The notes: generated by a model from the letters alone, not told the origin. A stretch of DNA of 64,000 nucleotides from Chryseobacterium mucoviscidosis (GCF_002177115.1 NZ_MVAG01000113.1:62001-126000), one strand, 5' to 3'; counted from the first letter of the stretch, positions 28,646-37,141 are shown. Numbers and translations are program-made.

Positions 28646-29182
28646 GTTTTTGAATCATTTAATATGTCATTAAGTCTTTTACTATAAACCTTAAAATCAA
28701 AATGATTTAATCTTAACTGAACATATCTATTTAGAATTGAATATCCGTTATTTAGCATACTTGAATTTTAACCACGAAGAACACCAAAGGTTTCACAGGG
28801 AACACAATAGCTGTGAGCTTTGTGGATAACCTTAGTGTACGTTGTGGTAAAAAAATAATGATTACAGCAAACAACAAAATCAGAATGATTTAATCTTAAC
28901 TGAACTTATCTATTTAAAATTGAATATCCGTTATTTATCATACTAGAATTTTAACCACGAATAACAACAAAGGCTTTCACAGGGAACACAATAGTTGTGA
29001 GCTTTGTGGAAACCTTAGTGTACGTTGTGGTAAAAAAATAATGATTACAGCAAACAACATTTAGTTATAGCATATTGCGGATAATCAGAATTTAAAAAAA
29101 CTTAATGATTTAAAAATTTTTATCTCTACGTAAAAACATTGCGCATTACGCAGATAATTTTGTAAGCGTAAAATAAAAAGCA
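28646..29182. repeat. 183-bp tandem duplication and upstream region of the SDR gene
   Basis: Two direct copies with a 183-bp period (about 28695-28877 and 28878-29060) each contain an inverted ACCAC...GTGGT pair. From about 29101 the sequence becomes the promoter of the SDR gene (listed separately). No gene is seen. Confidence 0.8.
29129..29162 (+). promoter_or_regulatory. Shared 17-nt block + TAnnTTTG promoter, copy 1 (SDR gene)
   Basis: CGTAAAAACATTGCGCA (29129-29145), 9 nt, TAATTTTG (29155-29162), 20 bp before the SDR start. The block recurs with the same 9-nt spacing at 60492 and 63543. Confidence 0.75.
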
Positions 29183-30547
29183 ATGGATTTTTCTAACCAA
29201 AACTTTACGCAAAACGAATGGGAATCATGTCTCAAGGTATTAAAAGCCCTGAAAGATGAGCCATTTCTTAATCCGGATAATCAAACTTTTTCCGGGTTGA
29301 TCACAAAAATTCATAAGAACGCCAAAAAACAAAACCGTCTGGAAAGTTATTCTCAGATGAAAACGCACGATCTTGAAATTAATTCAGAATCGGTACTGAT
29401 GAAAAAAGCTTTGGCGGGAGTTTCTGCTTTTTATGATGATGAAAAAAATGATACCCGACTCACCAGATTACAGATTCCCAAAAACTGCTACTGCTGTAAC
29501 CAGAGTTATCAGTATGCCCATTCCTTTTACACCAGATTATGCCCGAAATGTGCGGATGAAAATTATGAAAAACGTTTTCTTTCGGCAGATTTAACGGGAC
29601 GGAATGTCATTTTAACCGGAGGACGTGTAAAGGTAGGTTTCGCAACCGCTTTAAAGCTCCTGAGAAATGGTGCCAATTTGGTTTTGACGACCCGTTTTCC
29701 GGCTTTGGCACTGGAAACTTTGCAGCAGGAAGCAGATTATGAAGAATGGAAAGACAGACTTTGGATCTATGGTCTCGATCTCAGAAATCTGAAGGCAATT
29801 CAGGAATTTATAGATTTTTATCAGTCGAAATTTCAAATGCTTGATATTCTCATCAATAATGCGGCACAGACGATTAAATATCCCGATCAGTATTACATTC
29901 CGATCATCAGACGTGAAAACGAAATGCTCGTTGAATTTAAAAACAATCAGAAATTGATTCCGAACGCAACACCCATTTCCGCAGAGGTCGGAAAACTGGA
30001 ATATGCCGAAAATGAAGAAACAAATATCGCTTTAACGCGTTTCGGACAACCGGTGGATAATCGTGATAAAACAAGCTGGAATTCCACACTGGAAGAAATT
30101 TCGATGTACGAATTGGTTGAGGTGAATTTAATCAATCACATTGCGCCGTATTTTCTGATCAAAGAATTAAAACCTTTAATGAAGGCTTCTTCTTTCAAAG
30201 AAAAATTCATCGTTAATGTAACATCCTCAGAAGGTATTTTCAGCTATAACAACAAAACGATGTTTCATCCGCATACCAATATGACGAAAGCAGCTTTGAA
30301 TATGATGACGCTTACTTCCGCCAAGGAATTTGAAAAAGATCAGATTTATATGACGGCAGTAGATGTAGGATGGATTTCCACAGGTGCGAAGGAAAGTTTA
30401 AGAAAGAAACAGTTTGAGCAGGGATACATTCCGCCATTGGATTCTGTGGACGGAGCTGCGAGAATTCTGCATCCGATTGTAGAAGGGATCAACGGAAATT
30501 ATTTCAGCGGAGTTTTATTGAAAAATTATAAAATTAATGAATGGTAA
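29183..30547 (+). CDS. Short-chain dehydrogenase with N-terminal extension and zinc ribbon
   Basis: 454 aa. Residues 1-95 are a helical extension. CYCC (102-105) and CPKC (120-123) make a four-cysteine zinc-ribbon-like insert. An SDR domain starts at about 138 with NVILTGGRVKVGFATA (variant of TGxxxGxG), then ILINNAAQTI and NVTSSEGIFSYNNKTMFHPHTNMTKAALNMM near the active site. A tyrosine at the exact YxxxK spacing is not obvious, so catalysis may be altered. It is the first gene after the shared promoter and is followed by tRNA-like genes with no gap for a terminator; protein and RNAs may share one transcript. Confidence 0.8.
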   Translation: MDFSNQNFTQNEWESCLKVLKALKDEPFLNPDNQTFSGLITKIHKNAKKQNRLESYSQMKTHDLEINSESVLMKKALAGVSAFYDDEKNDTRLTRLQIPKNCYCCNQSYQYAHSFYTRLCPKCADENYEKRFLSADLTGRNVILTGGRVKVGFATALKLLRNGANLVLTTRFPALALETLQQEADYEEWKDRLWIYGLDLRNLKAIQEFIDFYQSKFQMLDILINNAAQTIKYPDQYYIPIIRRENEMLVEFKNNQKLIPNATPISAEVGKLEYAENEETNIALTRFGQPVDNRDKTSWNSTLEEISMYELVEVNLINHIAPYFLIKELKPLMKASSFKEKFIVNVTSSEGIFSYNNKTMFHPHTNMTKAALNMMTLTSAKEFEKDQIYMTAVDVGWISTGAKESLRKKQFEQGYIPPLDSVDGAARILHPIVEGINGNYFSGVLLKNYKINEW

Positions 30548-30553
30548 AATATA

Positions 30554-30628
30554 GAAAGCGTGAGTTCAGCAGGAAGAATACCGCCATGTCGCGGCGGAGG
30601 TCGTGGATTCGAGTCCCACACGCTTTCC
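30554..30628 (+). tRNA. tRNA-like 1, anticodon GUC (Asp-like)
   Basis: Eight-base acceptor GAAAGCGT/ACGCTTTC. The anticodon stem CCGCC/GGCGG carries loop ATGTCGC (U33, GUC). T-loop TTCGAGT is on a stem with A53 opposite C61, so the universal G53-C61 pair is missing. Confidence 0.65.
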
Positions 30629-30633
30629 AAAAC

Positions 30634-30707
30634 GGAGATAATAGTTTAATCGGAAAAATGTATTCCCTGCACGGAATAGATGCAGGTTCAAATCCTGCTT
30701 ATCTCCC
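30634..30707 (+). tRNA. tRNA-like 2, anticodon GCA (Cys-like)
   Basis: Eight-base acceptor GGAGATAA/TTATCTCC. Weak D-stem GTTT/AAAT with loop AATCGGAA. The anticodon arm is one nucleotide too long (TATTC/GAATA with 8-nt loop). T-arm GCAGG-TTCAAAT-CCTGC is canonical. First of five similar GTTTAATC-type members. Confidence 0.6.
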
Positions 30708-30713
30708 TAAACA

Positions 30714-30785
30714 GAAACGGTAGCTCAATGGAAGAGCATTAGTCTTCCTCACTAAGGGTTGCGGGTTCGAGTCCCGCTCGTTTCT
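30714..30785 (+). tRNA. tRNA-Gly(UCC)
   Basis: Acceptor GAAACGG/TCGTTTC, D-stem GCTC/GAGC, anticodon stem TTAGT/ACTAA with loop CTTCCTC, and T-arm GCGGG/CCCGC. Canonical cloverleaf; an outer A-U pair could extend the acceptor to 8 bp. Confidence 0.8.
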
Positions 30786-30787
30786 AA

Positions 30788-30859
30788 GAGCGCATCGTCT
30801 AAATGGAAGGACACCGGCTTATCGTGCCGGAAATTCAGGTTCAAGTCCTGCTGCGCTCC
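30788..30859 (+). tRNA. tRNA-like 4, anticodon AUC
   Basis: Acceptor GAGCGCA/TGCGCTC, D-stem GTCT/GGAC, anticodon stem CCGGC/GCCGG with loop TTATCGT, so anticodon AUC with an unusual A34 for Asp decoding. The T-stem lacks its 49-65 pair. Confidence 0.65.
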
Positions 30860-30865
30860 CAAAAT

Positions 30866-30940
30866 GGAGACAATAGTAATAAAAATGGAAAAATACATTC
30901 TTCTAAAATGAGTTGCGGGTTCGAGTCCTGCTTGTCTCCC
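30866..30940 (+). tRNA. tRNA-like 5, anticodon UCU (Arg-like)
   Basis: Eight-base acceptor GGAGACAA/TTGTCTCC. The D-region is enlarged and A-rich with no clear stem. Only four anticodon pairs (CATT/AATG) surround loop CTTCTAA. T-arm GCGGG/CCTGC is present. Confidence 0.55.
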
Positions 30941-30947
30941 AAAAAAG

Positions 30948-31019
30948 GAAATGGTAGCTCAAGGGAAGAGCGCTGACCTTCCAAGTCAGAGGCTGCAGGT
31001 TCGAATCCTGCCCATTTCA
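30948..31019 (+). tRNA. tRNA-Gly(UCC), second copy
   Basis: Acceptor GAAATGG/CCATTTC, D-stem GCTC/GAGC, anticodon stem CTGAC/GTCAG, loop CTTCCAA, T-arm GCAGG-TTCGAAT-CCTGC, discriminator A. Canonical. Confidence 0.85.
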
Positions 31020-31036
31020 CAATGAATACATAAGAC

Positions 31037-31109
31037 AAAAGTTGTAGTTTAATCCGGAAAAATATATTCCGACCGAATAAGTTGTCGGTTCGATCCCGGC
31101 CTTCTTTTG
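31037..31109 (+). tRNA. tRNA-like 7, degenerate anticodon loop
   Basis: Acceptor AAAAGTTG/CTTCTTTT has two internal mismatches. D-region GTTTAATCC with GG. Anticodon stem TATT/AATA with loop CCGACCG, i.e. C33 instead of U33. T-arm GTCGG-TTCGATC-CCGGC. Probably not decoding. Confidence 0.5.
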
Positions 31110-31131
31110 CTTTATCTTAAAAATAAAAGCC

Positions 31132-31650
31132 ATGTTAAAAAAAGTATTAGTTTTTTTCGGAATTATTGATGAAGTGTATACCCCGGTTCCGATGCAGTGG
31201 AAAGAAAGACCGGTTGTTGAAAAGCTTCCTGAAACATCTAAACCTTTGGTACATAAAACAGAAGAAGTTATTTTGGAAACTTTGCCAAAACCTGTTCCCC
31301 GATCTGTAGAAAAAACGTTGGAAAAGCCTGAAAAAAAAGAAAAAAAATTAACCAGAACTGAAAGAAAAAGACCGGTTAATAATCAGGATCCAATTGAAAA
31401 CTTCTCAGAATTCACCAAAGATTTTAAAACTTACTGTCTTGAAAAAACAAGCAACCAGCATATGCTGAAAGCTAAAAATTACAGTATTTATGATAAAAAC
31501 GGAGTAACGGAAACATTCATTACTTCAGAGGATTCTTTTATCACGCATAACGAACACAAAACGCTCCGCATCCAAAGCGAATGTTTTGTAAAATATATCC
31601 AGCAGGAATATAACCCCATAACAAAAATGATAGAAAATGCATACGACTAA
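31132..31650 (+). CDS. Hypothetical protein, 172 aa
   Basis: Not recognised. It starts MLKKVLVFFGIIDEVYTPVPMQW. A Lys/Glu/Pro-rich linker (about 25-90) follows, then a compact acidic C-terminus with FVKYIQQEYNPITKMI. The hydrophobic first 13 residues are too short for a clear signal. It lies 20 bp after a tRNA-like gene and overlaps the next ORF by 14 bp, so the two proteins are translationally coupled and probably work together. Confidence 0.6.
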   Translation: MLKKVLVFFGIIDEVYTPVPMQWKERPVVEKLPETSKPLVHKTEEVILETLPKPVPRSVEKTLEKPEKKEKKLTRTERKRPVNNQDPIENFSEFTKDFKTYCLEKTSNQHMLKAKNYSIYDKNGVTETFITSEDSFITHNEHKTLRIQSECFVKYIQQEYNPITKMIENAYD

Positions 31651-33565
31651 ACCCATACAACGATATAAAATATTTTCCGTAAAAGACTTCACGGAAGCTG
31701 TTTTTGATGAGAATGCATCCATAGAAATTTATGCTAAAAACACAGCCTTTGATTGTACTGAAATTAAAGGAAATCTCGTGTTGAGAGGGGAAGGCTGTAA
31801 TTTTCCGAATCTTGAGACTTTAAAAGGGAATCTCTCCATAGATGCTCCTAACTGTTCTTTTCCGGAGCTGAAAATGGTAGAAGAAAATTTTACGATGCAT
31901 TGCCCTGCAATGTTGGAGCGGCTGGAAAAAGTAAGAGGTAATTTTAAATGTATTGTTGATTTCAGCTTTAAAAACTTAGCAGCAATAGGAGGAAGCATTG
32001 AACTGAAAAACGCTGCCGTGTATGCAAAAAGTAAAAAGTTGGTACAGGGAAGAGTCGTTATCCCGATAAACCATCAGTATGAAGTTAAAAACCTTCCGAA
32101 AGACGGAATCTTTAATATTGATATTTTCGGAGATCATATTATCATACCGCATCAGGAAATCCGTGGAAGAATCAACATTTTTGGTAAAGATATTTCCTTT
32201 CCGAATCTGGAATTCGTTCATGGAGGGCTTAAAATAGAAATCACCGATTCTTTAGCCGATGAATGTACCCATGATTTCCCTGTGCTGAAAAAAATGACAG
32301 GTAATCTTCGCTTTGTGCGGGCAAAACTTTCCTTTCCTGAACTTCAGGAAATGACGGGCACCATTCATCTTGAAAATGGTTCGTATGTTAACTTTTCTGC
32401 TTTGGAAATCTCTGGCGGAATTATGATCAATCATCGATCCGGAGCTTCTTTTCCCGTATTGAAAGAAATAAACGGAGCATTGAAAAATCATGGTTCGGGA
32501 ACCTGTTACTTAAATGCACTGGAAAAGATAAAAAGTACATTTTGTACCTATCAGATTTCGGCCCCGAATATTGTTGAAATTGGCGGAGATTTAGACATTC
32601 ATGCCTATACTCATAACAGATTTGATCATTTAAAGAAAGTCAACGGAAGAATATTGGGTTCTTCAAAAGTTCAGCTTAAATCTCTGGAATATGTAGGAAT
32701 TTTAGATAATGCAAGTTTAGCAGGCTCCGAATTTTCTTCTTTGAAGGAGGTTACGCATTATTTTTACGGAACGCATACCGGACTGGAGAATGTGGCAAAA
32801 AATATTTATTTTAGAGTTACGGACAGTCTTTGCATTACAAAAGATCAGTTTATTGTCGGAAGGTCAAATTTTACTTTTGTTTTGAATTTGCAACGTCATT
32901 ATTTTAAAAAGCTGATTTCTATTTTAAAACTGAGACACAGCAGCTTTCAGAATTTTAAAACACGGGAATTTGAAAGAGAGTGGACTCATTACAATACTCC
33001 GGTTTTTAATGATGTTTTAAATAGAATTGAAAAATTATGGGATAAGCTAGAGCCAATTGGTTTTGATGAATTTTTCAATGACAAAGACCGAAACTTTAAG
33101 CTTTTCTGTTTCAGTTATTTCGGAGTCGGGAATTTAATGAAAAACCTGAAAGCTGAAAAGATCAATCAGGCAGAAATTGAGGTTAATTATTTTGGATATG
33201 ATGATAATGGAAATGAATATATAACGAAAAAAATCAATCAGTATGAAGTTCATCAGGTTGAAAATGAAAAACTCGGAATATTCGTCTGGGGTTCTGCAAA
33301 CCGTTATTCTTATGCTGTAAAATGCTGGTGTCCCTCTACGGAAAAAGAACATTGGCTGTGGATTGAAGAAGCGTACAAAGACAATGCGTTAACGGCAATT
33401 GCATCCACTTTCAGAATTCATGAAAACATCATCCCGCACATCAGATGTTTAAAAAGACAGGGAGATCTGCTGATTTGCGAACTGAATAAAAAAATTCCGC
33501 CGCGTGGTGCTGTAAGAGCTTTAACCGCTTCAGAATATTTCGGTCTTTTGGAAGCTGAAACCTAA
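31637..33565 (+). CDS. Large repeat protein with beta-solenoid/LRR-like N-terminal two thirds
   Basis: 642 aa, no signal peptide. About residues 25-395 hold irregular repeats of roughly 20-23 residues of the form GNLxLxGxxCxFPxLExLxG (for example GNLSIDAPNCSFPELKMVEE and GNLRFVRAKLSFPELQEMTG), suggesting a solenoid or receptor-L-like fold. The C-terminal third (from about 430) is a separate domain ending CELNKKIPPRGAVRALTASEYF. A function is not assignable. Coupled to the preceding ORF and followed 7 bp later by a tRNA-like gene, so part of the mixed protein/tRNA transcript. Confidence 0.65.
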   Translation: MHTTKPIQRYKIFSVKDFTEAVFDENASIEIYAKNTAFDCTEIKGNLVLRGEGCNFPNLETLKGNLSIDAPNCSFPELKMVEENFTMHCPAMLERLEKVRGNFKCIVDFSFKNLAAIGGSIELKNAAVYAKSKKLVQGRVVIPINHQYEVKNLPKDGIFNIDIFGDHIIIPHQEIRGRINIFGKDISFPNLEFVHGGLKIEITDSLADECTHDFPVLKKMTGNLRFVRAKLSFPELQEMTGTIHLENGSYVNFSALEISGGIMINHRSGASFPVLKEINGALKNHGSGTCYLNALEKIKSTFCTYQISAPNIVEIGGDLDIHAYTHNRFDHLKKVNGRILGSSKVQLKSLEYVGILDNASLAGSEFSSLKEVTHYFYGTHTGLENVAKNIYFRVTDSLCITKDQFIVGRSNFTFVLNLQRHYFKKLISILKLRHSSFQNFKTREFEREWTHYNTPVFNDVLNRIEKLWDKLEPIGFDEFFNDKDRNFKLFCFSYFGVGNLMKNLKAEKINQAEIEVNYFGYDDNGNEYITKKINQYEVHQVENEKLGIFVWGSANRYSYAVKCWCPSTEKEHWLWIEEAYKDNALTAIASTFRIHENIIPHIRCLKRQGDLLICELNKKIPPRGAVRALTASEYFGLLEAET

Positions 33566-33571
33566 GAAATA

Positions 33572-33643
33572 AGAAACAGTAGTTTAATCTGGAAAAGCAC
33601 TCCGAGCACAGGAGGGTTGCAGGTTCGAATCCTGCCTGTTTCT
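33572..33643 (+). tRNA. tRNA-like 8, GCA-like anticodon without U33
   Basis: Eight-base acceptor AGAAACAG/CTGTTTCT, D-stem GTTT/AAGC with loop AATCTGGAA. Four-pair anticodon stem CTCC/GGAG and loop GAGCACA (A33). T-arm GCAGG-TTCGAAT-CCTGC. Confidence 0.6.
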
Positions 33644-33928
33644 GTTTTTTTAAAATTTAAAAAGCATTTTAGGATTAATCTTTTTCTCTCGCAGATTTTT
33701 TTTCATTAAGCCGACATAGGAAGCTGAAGCGTTAAGAAAATTAATCATGCGAACGTTAAGAAAATTCTACTGTTTGAGCGCGGGGAAAATATTAAATCAA
33801 AAAACAAATACCAAATTCGCACGAGTTTTAGAATTTTTAGAGAACATTATTAATTTTTAGCGTAAGATTCCAAGTCTTGAACTTTTGTTTCTTTTGCTTC
33901 AAGGCAAAAGAAAATTAAAATTAAAATC
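33644..33928. repeat. Intergenic region with a dispersed repeat
   Basis: 285 bp. The phrase GCGAACGTTAAGAAAATTCTACTG (here about 33751) recurs in altered form at about 62937. No gene or terminator is convincing. Confidence 0.45.
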
Positions 33929-34756
33929 ATGAAAGAATTACAAACCATATTAAATACAATCCTTAAAGAAAAACAAGGATACATTACTTTCCTTACCGGA
34001 GCCGGAATTTCTGCGGAAAGCGGACTTCCGACTTACCGCTCGATCGACGGAATCTGGATTAAAGGAACAAAATATCACCGTCCGGAAGAATTCGGGACGT
34101 ATAAATATTTCAGCCAGAATCAGGAAGAAGTATGGCAGTACAATCTGTTCTGGAAAAAAATGATTGCCGAAGCAAAACCTAATCCGGGACATTTGGCGAT
34201 CACCGAAATTGAAAAACTTTTGGGTGAAAGATTTAAGCTAATTACTCAAAATGTTGACGGACTTCACCAAAGATCGGGAACGCAAAAAGTATACGAAATT
34301 CATGGAAGCAAACAGAAAGTCCGCTGTTCAAAAGAATGCAGCGAACCTTTCGATTTCCCTGAAAATGTTAAATTTAAAGAGTATACCGAAGATTTAACGG
34401 CAGATGATATCGACGATCTGAAATGTAAAAAGTGTGGAAACTGGCTTCGTCCTCACACTTTATGGTTTGATGAAAGTTATAATGAAAAATACTATCATTT
34501 CGATACAGCGTACAACATTGCAGACCATACAGATATTTTATTTGTAGTCGGAACTTCGGGATCAACGGCTTTGCCTGTAAATATTGTGGAAACGGTAAAA
34601 ATCCGTGCAAAATGGATCGTCCTGATCAATCCTGAAAGCGATACGTATTTTGATTATATTTTAAAAGGAAGCAAAACGTTATTTTCGGTACAGGAAAGCA
34701 GTTCAAAAGCACTTCCTGAATTAAAAATGATGATTGAAGATATTATAAACGCTTAA
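33929..34756 (+). CDS. Sir2-family NAD-dependent protein deacylase
   Basis: 275 aa. Rossmann motif GAGISAESGLPTYRSIDGIW; active-site QNVDGLHQRSG and the catalytic His in EIHGS; a zinc-binding Cys set (KVRCSKEC, then KCKKCG); VGTSGSTALPVN for NAD. All key residues are present. Sir2 proteins remove acyl groups from lysines or consume NAD in defence settings. The gene is embedded between tRNA-like genes rather than in a metabolic operon, which suggests a role in the island. Its substrate cannot be inferred. Confidence 0.92.
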   Translation: MKELQTILNTILKEKQGYITFLTGAGISAESGLPTYRSIDGIWIKGTKYHRPEEFGTYKYFSQNQEEVWQYNLFWKKMIAEAKPNPGHLAITEIEKLLGERFKLITQNVDGLHQRSGTQKVYEIHGSKQKVRCSKECSEPFDFPENVKFKEYTEDLTADDIDDLKCKKCGNWLRPHTLWFDESYNEKYYHFDTAYNIADHTDILFVVGTSGSTALPVNIVETVKIRAKWIVLINPESDTYFDYILKGSKTLFSVQESSSKALPELKMMIEDIINA

Positions 34757-34765
34757 TTTTCATAC

Positions 34766-34835
34766 GGAAGCAGTAGTTTAACGGAAAAGCGCATCATTCT
34801 AAGATGAGTTGCAGGTTCAATTTCTGCCTGTTTCC
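34766..34835 (+). tRNA. tRNA-like 9, anticodon UCU
   Basis: Eight-base acceptor GGAAGCAG/CTGTTTCC (one G-U), D-stem GTTT/AAGC, anticodon stem CATC/GATG with loop ATTCTAA. It is a paralogue of tRNA-like 5, with a compensatory T-A to C-G change in the stem. The T-stem has a G53-U61 wobble. Confidence 0.6.
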
Positions 34836-35136
34836 TTTTTTTGATTCCTTTTTTTGTCTTGCTGGTTTTTTAACAGATTTAGATTTAAAATAAAAGATTT
34901 ATACTTCAGAATTAACCACAAAAGTGGCAAAAGAACATATAGCGAAATGATAGTATATTTAAAGTATTTCAAAAGTCTGCAAAGAGAAAAAATCTTTGAT
35001 TTTTTAACTTATGTGCACTTTTTTCTAGTTAAGTATTAAACTTAAAAAACTAAAGTGTTTACATCTTTTTGCATTTTTTGTGGTAAAAAAATTTCATGTT
35101 AAATAAAATGTTTACTGAAAATTATTTCTACATATT
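34836..35136. other. Intergenic region, 301 bp
   Basis: AT-rich. The stretch about 35008-35090 resembles 52318-52410 (TGTGCACTT..., AAGTGTT..., TTTTGTGGT), another dispersed repeat. A 61-codon open frame here has no gene-like features. Confidence 0.4.
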
Positions 35137-35457
35137 ATGAGAAACATTTATAATAAAAGTCCTTACAGGGCAGGAGAATATGGTAAAATTCCTCAATATT
35201 TACAAAAATACGGAAACAAGAAATGGAGACGAACTGAAAAATCGGAGATAGAAAATCAGCTTAATGAGACCGTTAAATTTTTTAAGCAAAGAAAGAAAAG
35301 GCGAAAATTAATCTGGGTTAAAATAACAAGAGAAATTAACGGAAGGACAGATTCTGATTACAGAAGTTTTTACACGGAAAAATCATTTAAAAGTTCGATA
35401 AGCAGAGCACATATAACAAGATACATTTTAATAAATAATAAAAACAAAAAGAAATGA
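35137..35457 (+). CDS. Small basic protein, 106 aa
   Basis: Unrecognised and very Lys/Arg rich (KKWRRTEKSE, KFFKQRKKRRKLIWVKI, then a polar tail ending NNKNKKK), so it probably binds nucleic acid. The last 4 bp overlap the start of the TatD gene (ATGA), implying translational coupling. Confidence 0.5.
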   Translation: MRNIYNKSPYRAGEYGKIPQYLQKYGNKKWRRTEKSEIENQLNETVKFFKQRKKRRKLIWVKITREINGRTDSDYRSFYTEKSFKSSISRAHITRYILINNKNKKK

Positions 35458-36239
35458 ACACATTAATCGACATTGGTATAAACTTAACCAATAAACAATT
35501 TTATGACGAACAGGAAGAAATAATCAACCGCGCACTCGACAATGGAGTAGAGCAGATGATCCTCACAGGAACGAGCGTTCGCGGAAGCCAAGAATCTGCG
35601 GAAATTGCAGAAGACTATCCCGAGATTCTGTTTTCAACGGCGGGAATTCATCCTCATGATGCAAAATCTTTCAACAGCGAAAGTATTCCTGCATTAAAAA
35701 AATTATTAAAACAAGACCACGTTGTTTCCGTAGGAGAATGCGGACTGGATTTCGACAGGGATTTTTCGCCAAGACCTGTTCAGGAAAAATGTTATCGCGC
35801 CCAGCTTGAACTTTCGGTTGAAGTGAATAAACCGCTTTTTCTTCATGAAAGATCTGCCTTTAAAAGATTTAATGAAATAACGGATGAATATTTGTCTCAA
35901 CTTCCAAAAGCCGTCGTTCATTGTTTTACAGGAACTTTACAGGAAGCCAAAATATATGTGGATAAAGGCTTTTATTTAGGATTTACGGGAGCCATCAGCG
36001 ATCAGAACAGGTTTAAACATTTGGAAGAAGTGATAAAATACGTTCCTCTCGACCGGATGATGATTGAAACCGATGCACCATTTATGCTGCCGAAAAATAT
36101 GCCGAGAATGCAGAACCGCAGAAATGAACCTTCCTTTTTACCGTATGTAGCACAGACGATTGCCCATCTGAAGAAAATCAACATAGCAGAAGTTGCAGAT
36201 AAAACCACGAAAGTTGCCCGGAATTTTTTCAGGATATAA
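35454..36239 (+). CDS. TatD-family metal-dependent 3'-5' exonuclease
   Basis: 261 aa, full length for TatD. The N-terminus carries LIDIGINLTNKQF (Asp replacing the first HxH, as in the TatD branch). AGIHPHDAKS, VGECGLDFDRDFSPRPVQ, HERSA, VHCFTG and METDAPFMLP supply the other metal ligands in order. E. coli TatD degrades single-stranded DNA and RNA from the 3' end. A nuclease fits the surrounding RNA-related genes. A hairpin follows the stop. Confidence 0.92.
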   Translation: MNTLIDIGINLTNKQFYDEQEEIINRALDNGVEQMILTGTSVRGSQESAEIAEDYPEILFSTAGIHPHDAKSFNSESIPALKKLLKQDHVVSVGECGLDFDRDFSPRPVQEKCYRAQLELSVEVNKPLFLHERSAFKRFNEITDEYLSQLPKAVVHCFTGTLQEAKIYVDKGFYLGFTGAISDQNRFKHLEEVIKYVPLDRMMIETDAPFMLPKNMPRMQNRRNEPSFLPYVAQTIAHLKKINIAEVADKTTKVARNFFRI

Positions 36240-36277
36240 AAAAAGAGTTCTACAGATGATGTAAAACTCTTTTTATT
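36240..36277. terminator. Bidirectional terminator between convergent genes
   Basis: AAAAGAGTT / AACTCTTTT with flanking A and T runs lies between the TatD stop and the convergent deoD stop. Confidence 0.75.
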
Positions 36278-36295
36278 TTGGATGATCGATAATGA

Positions 36296-37006
36296 TTACA
36301 AACTCTTAATCCCTGCTTCCAAAGCAAGCTCAATCATTGGTTTTAAAGCCTTTTCTCTCTGGTCTGCTGAAATATTTTCGTGGGTAGGAATAATATCCGA
36401 AACCGTAAGAATGGTTGCCGCATTTTTTCCTAAATGTTTAGCATTGGCAAACAATCCGAAAGCTTCCATTTCTACCGCCGGACAGTTATATTTTGTGGCA
36501 ATTGCTGGAATTGCAGGATCTTTTCTGTAAAAAATATCGCTGCTGTGGATGTTCGTCGCTTTTGCCGTTAAAGACATTTCTTTTGCCGTTTCGTTGATGG
36601 TATTGAAGATATTTCCCTGATGAGAAATGCTTTCCTCTTCAATTCCCCATGCGAATTTTGCGTAGGTGCTTTCACTCGCTGCATTTTCCACATTCAGAAG
36701 ATCATACACTTTCAGATCTGTGGTATACGCACCGCAGGTTCCGATTCTGATGATCGTATCTACATCATACTCTGTAAAAAGTTCAAAAGAGTAAATTCCG
36801 ATGCTTGGAAAGCCCATTCCGCTTGCTCCCACAGAGATTTCTTTCCCTTTATATAACCCTGTGTAATATAAAATTCCTCTGGTTTGGCTTACCAGTTTAG
36901 CATCTTCCAAAAAGTTTTCCGCAATGTATTTGGCACGCAGCGGATCTCCGGGTTGTAAAACAACTTTAGCAATTTCTCCTTTTTTTGCACTGATGTGGAT
37001 ACTCAT
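36296..37006 (-). CDS. deoD: Purine-nucleoside phosphorylase, DeoD type
   Basis: 236 aa. The hexameric-PNP pattern is clear: QPGDPLRAKYIAENF, then RGILYYTGLYKGKEISVGASGMGFPS, RIGTCGAY, AVEMEAFGLFANAKHLG (nucleoside-binding Glu) and VSDII. It cleaves purine nucleosides to base and ribose-1-phosphate. It is the only clearly housekeeping gene here and is on the opposite strand, so it may predate the island or salvage nucleosides from RNA decay. Confidence 0.95.
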   Translation of the reverse strand: MSIHISAKKGEIAKVVLQPGDPLRAKYIAENFLEDAKLVSQTRGILYYTGLYKGKEISVGASGMGFPSIGIYSFELFTEYDVDTIIRIGTCGAYTTDLKVYDLLNVENAASESTYAKFAWGIEEESISHQGNIFNTINETAKEMSLTAKATNIHSSDIFYRKDPAIPAIATKYNCPAVEMEAFGLFANAKHLGKNAATILTVSDIIPTHENISADQREKALKPMIELALEAGIKSL

Positions 37007-37141
37007 AATTTTTTATTTGAAAGGGCAAAGATATAAAATTGTGATTTCTTAATCCTTGAACAATGTTTTTTAATTAAAGATTTATAATCAACTTACCTTC
37101 AAAATTTTCAATTCGAAAAGAATATTTTTTATTTTTGTTAA

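Noticed and set aside
34854..35039. 61-codon ORF after tRNA-like 9
   Set aside because: Codon use and composition look random and it overlaps a dispersed repeat.
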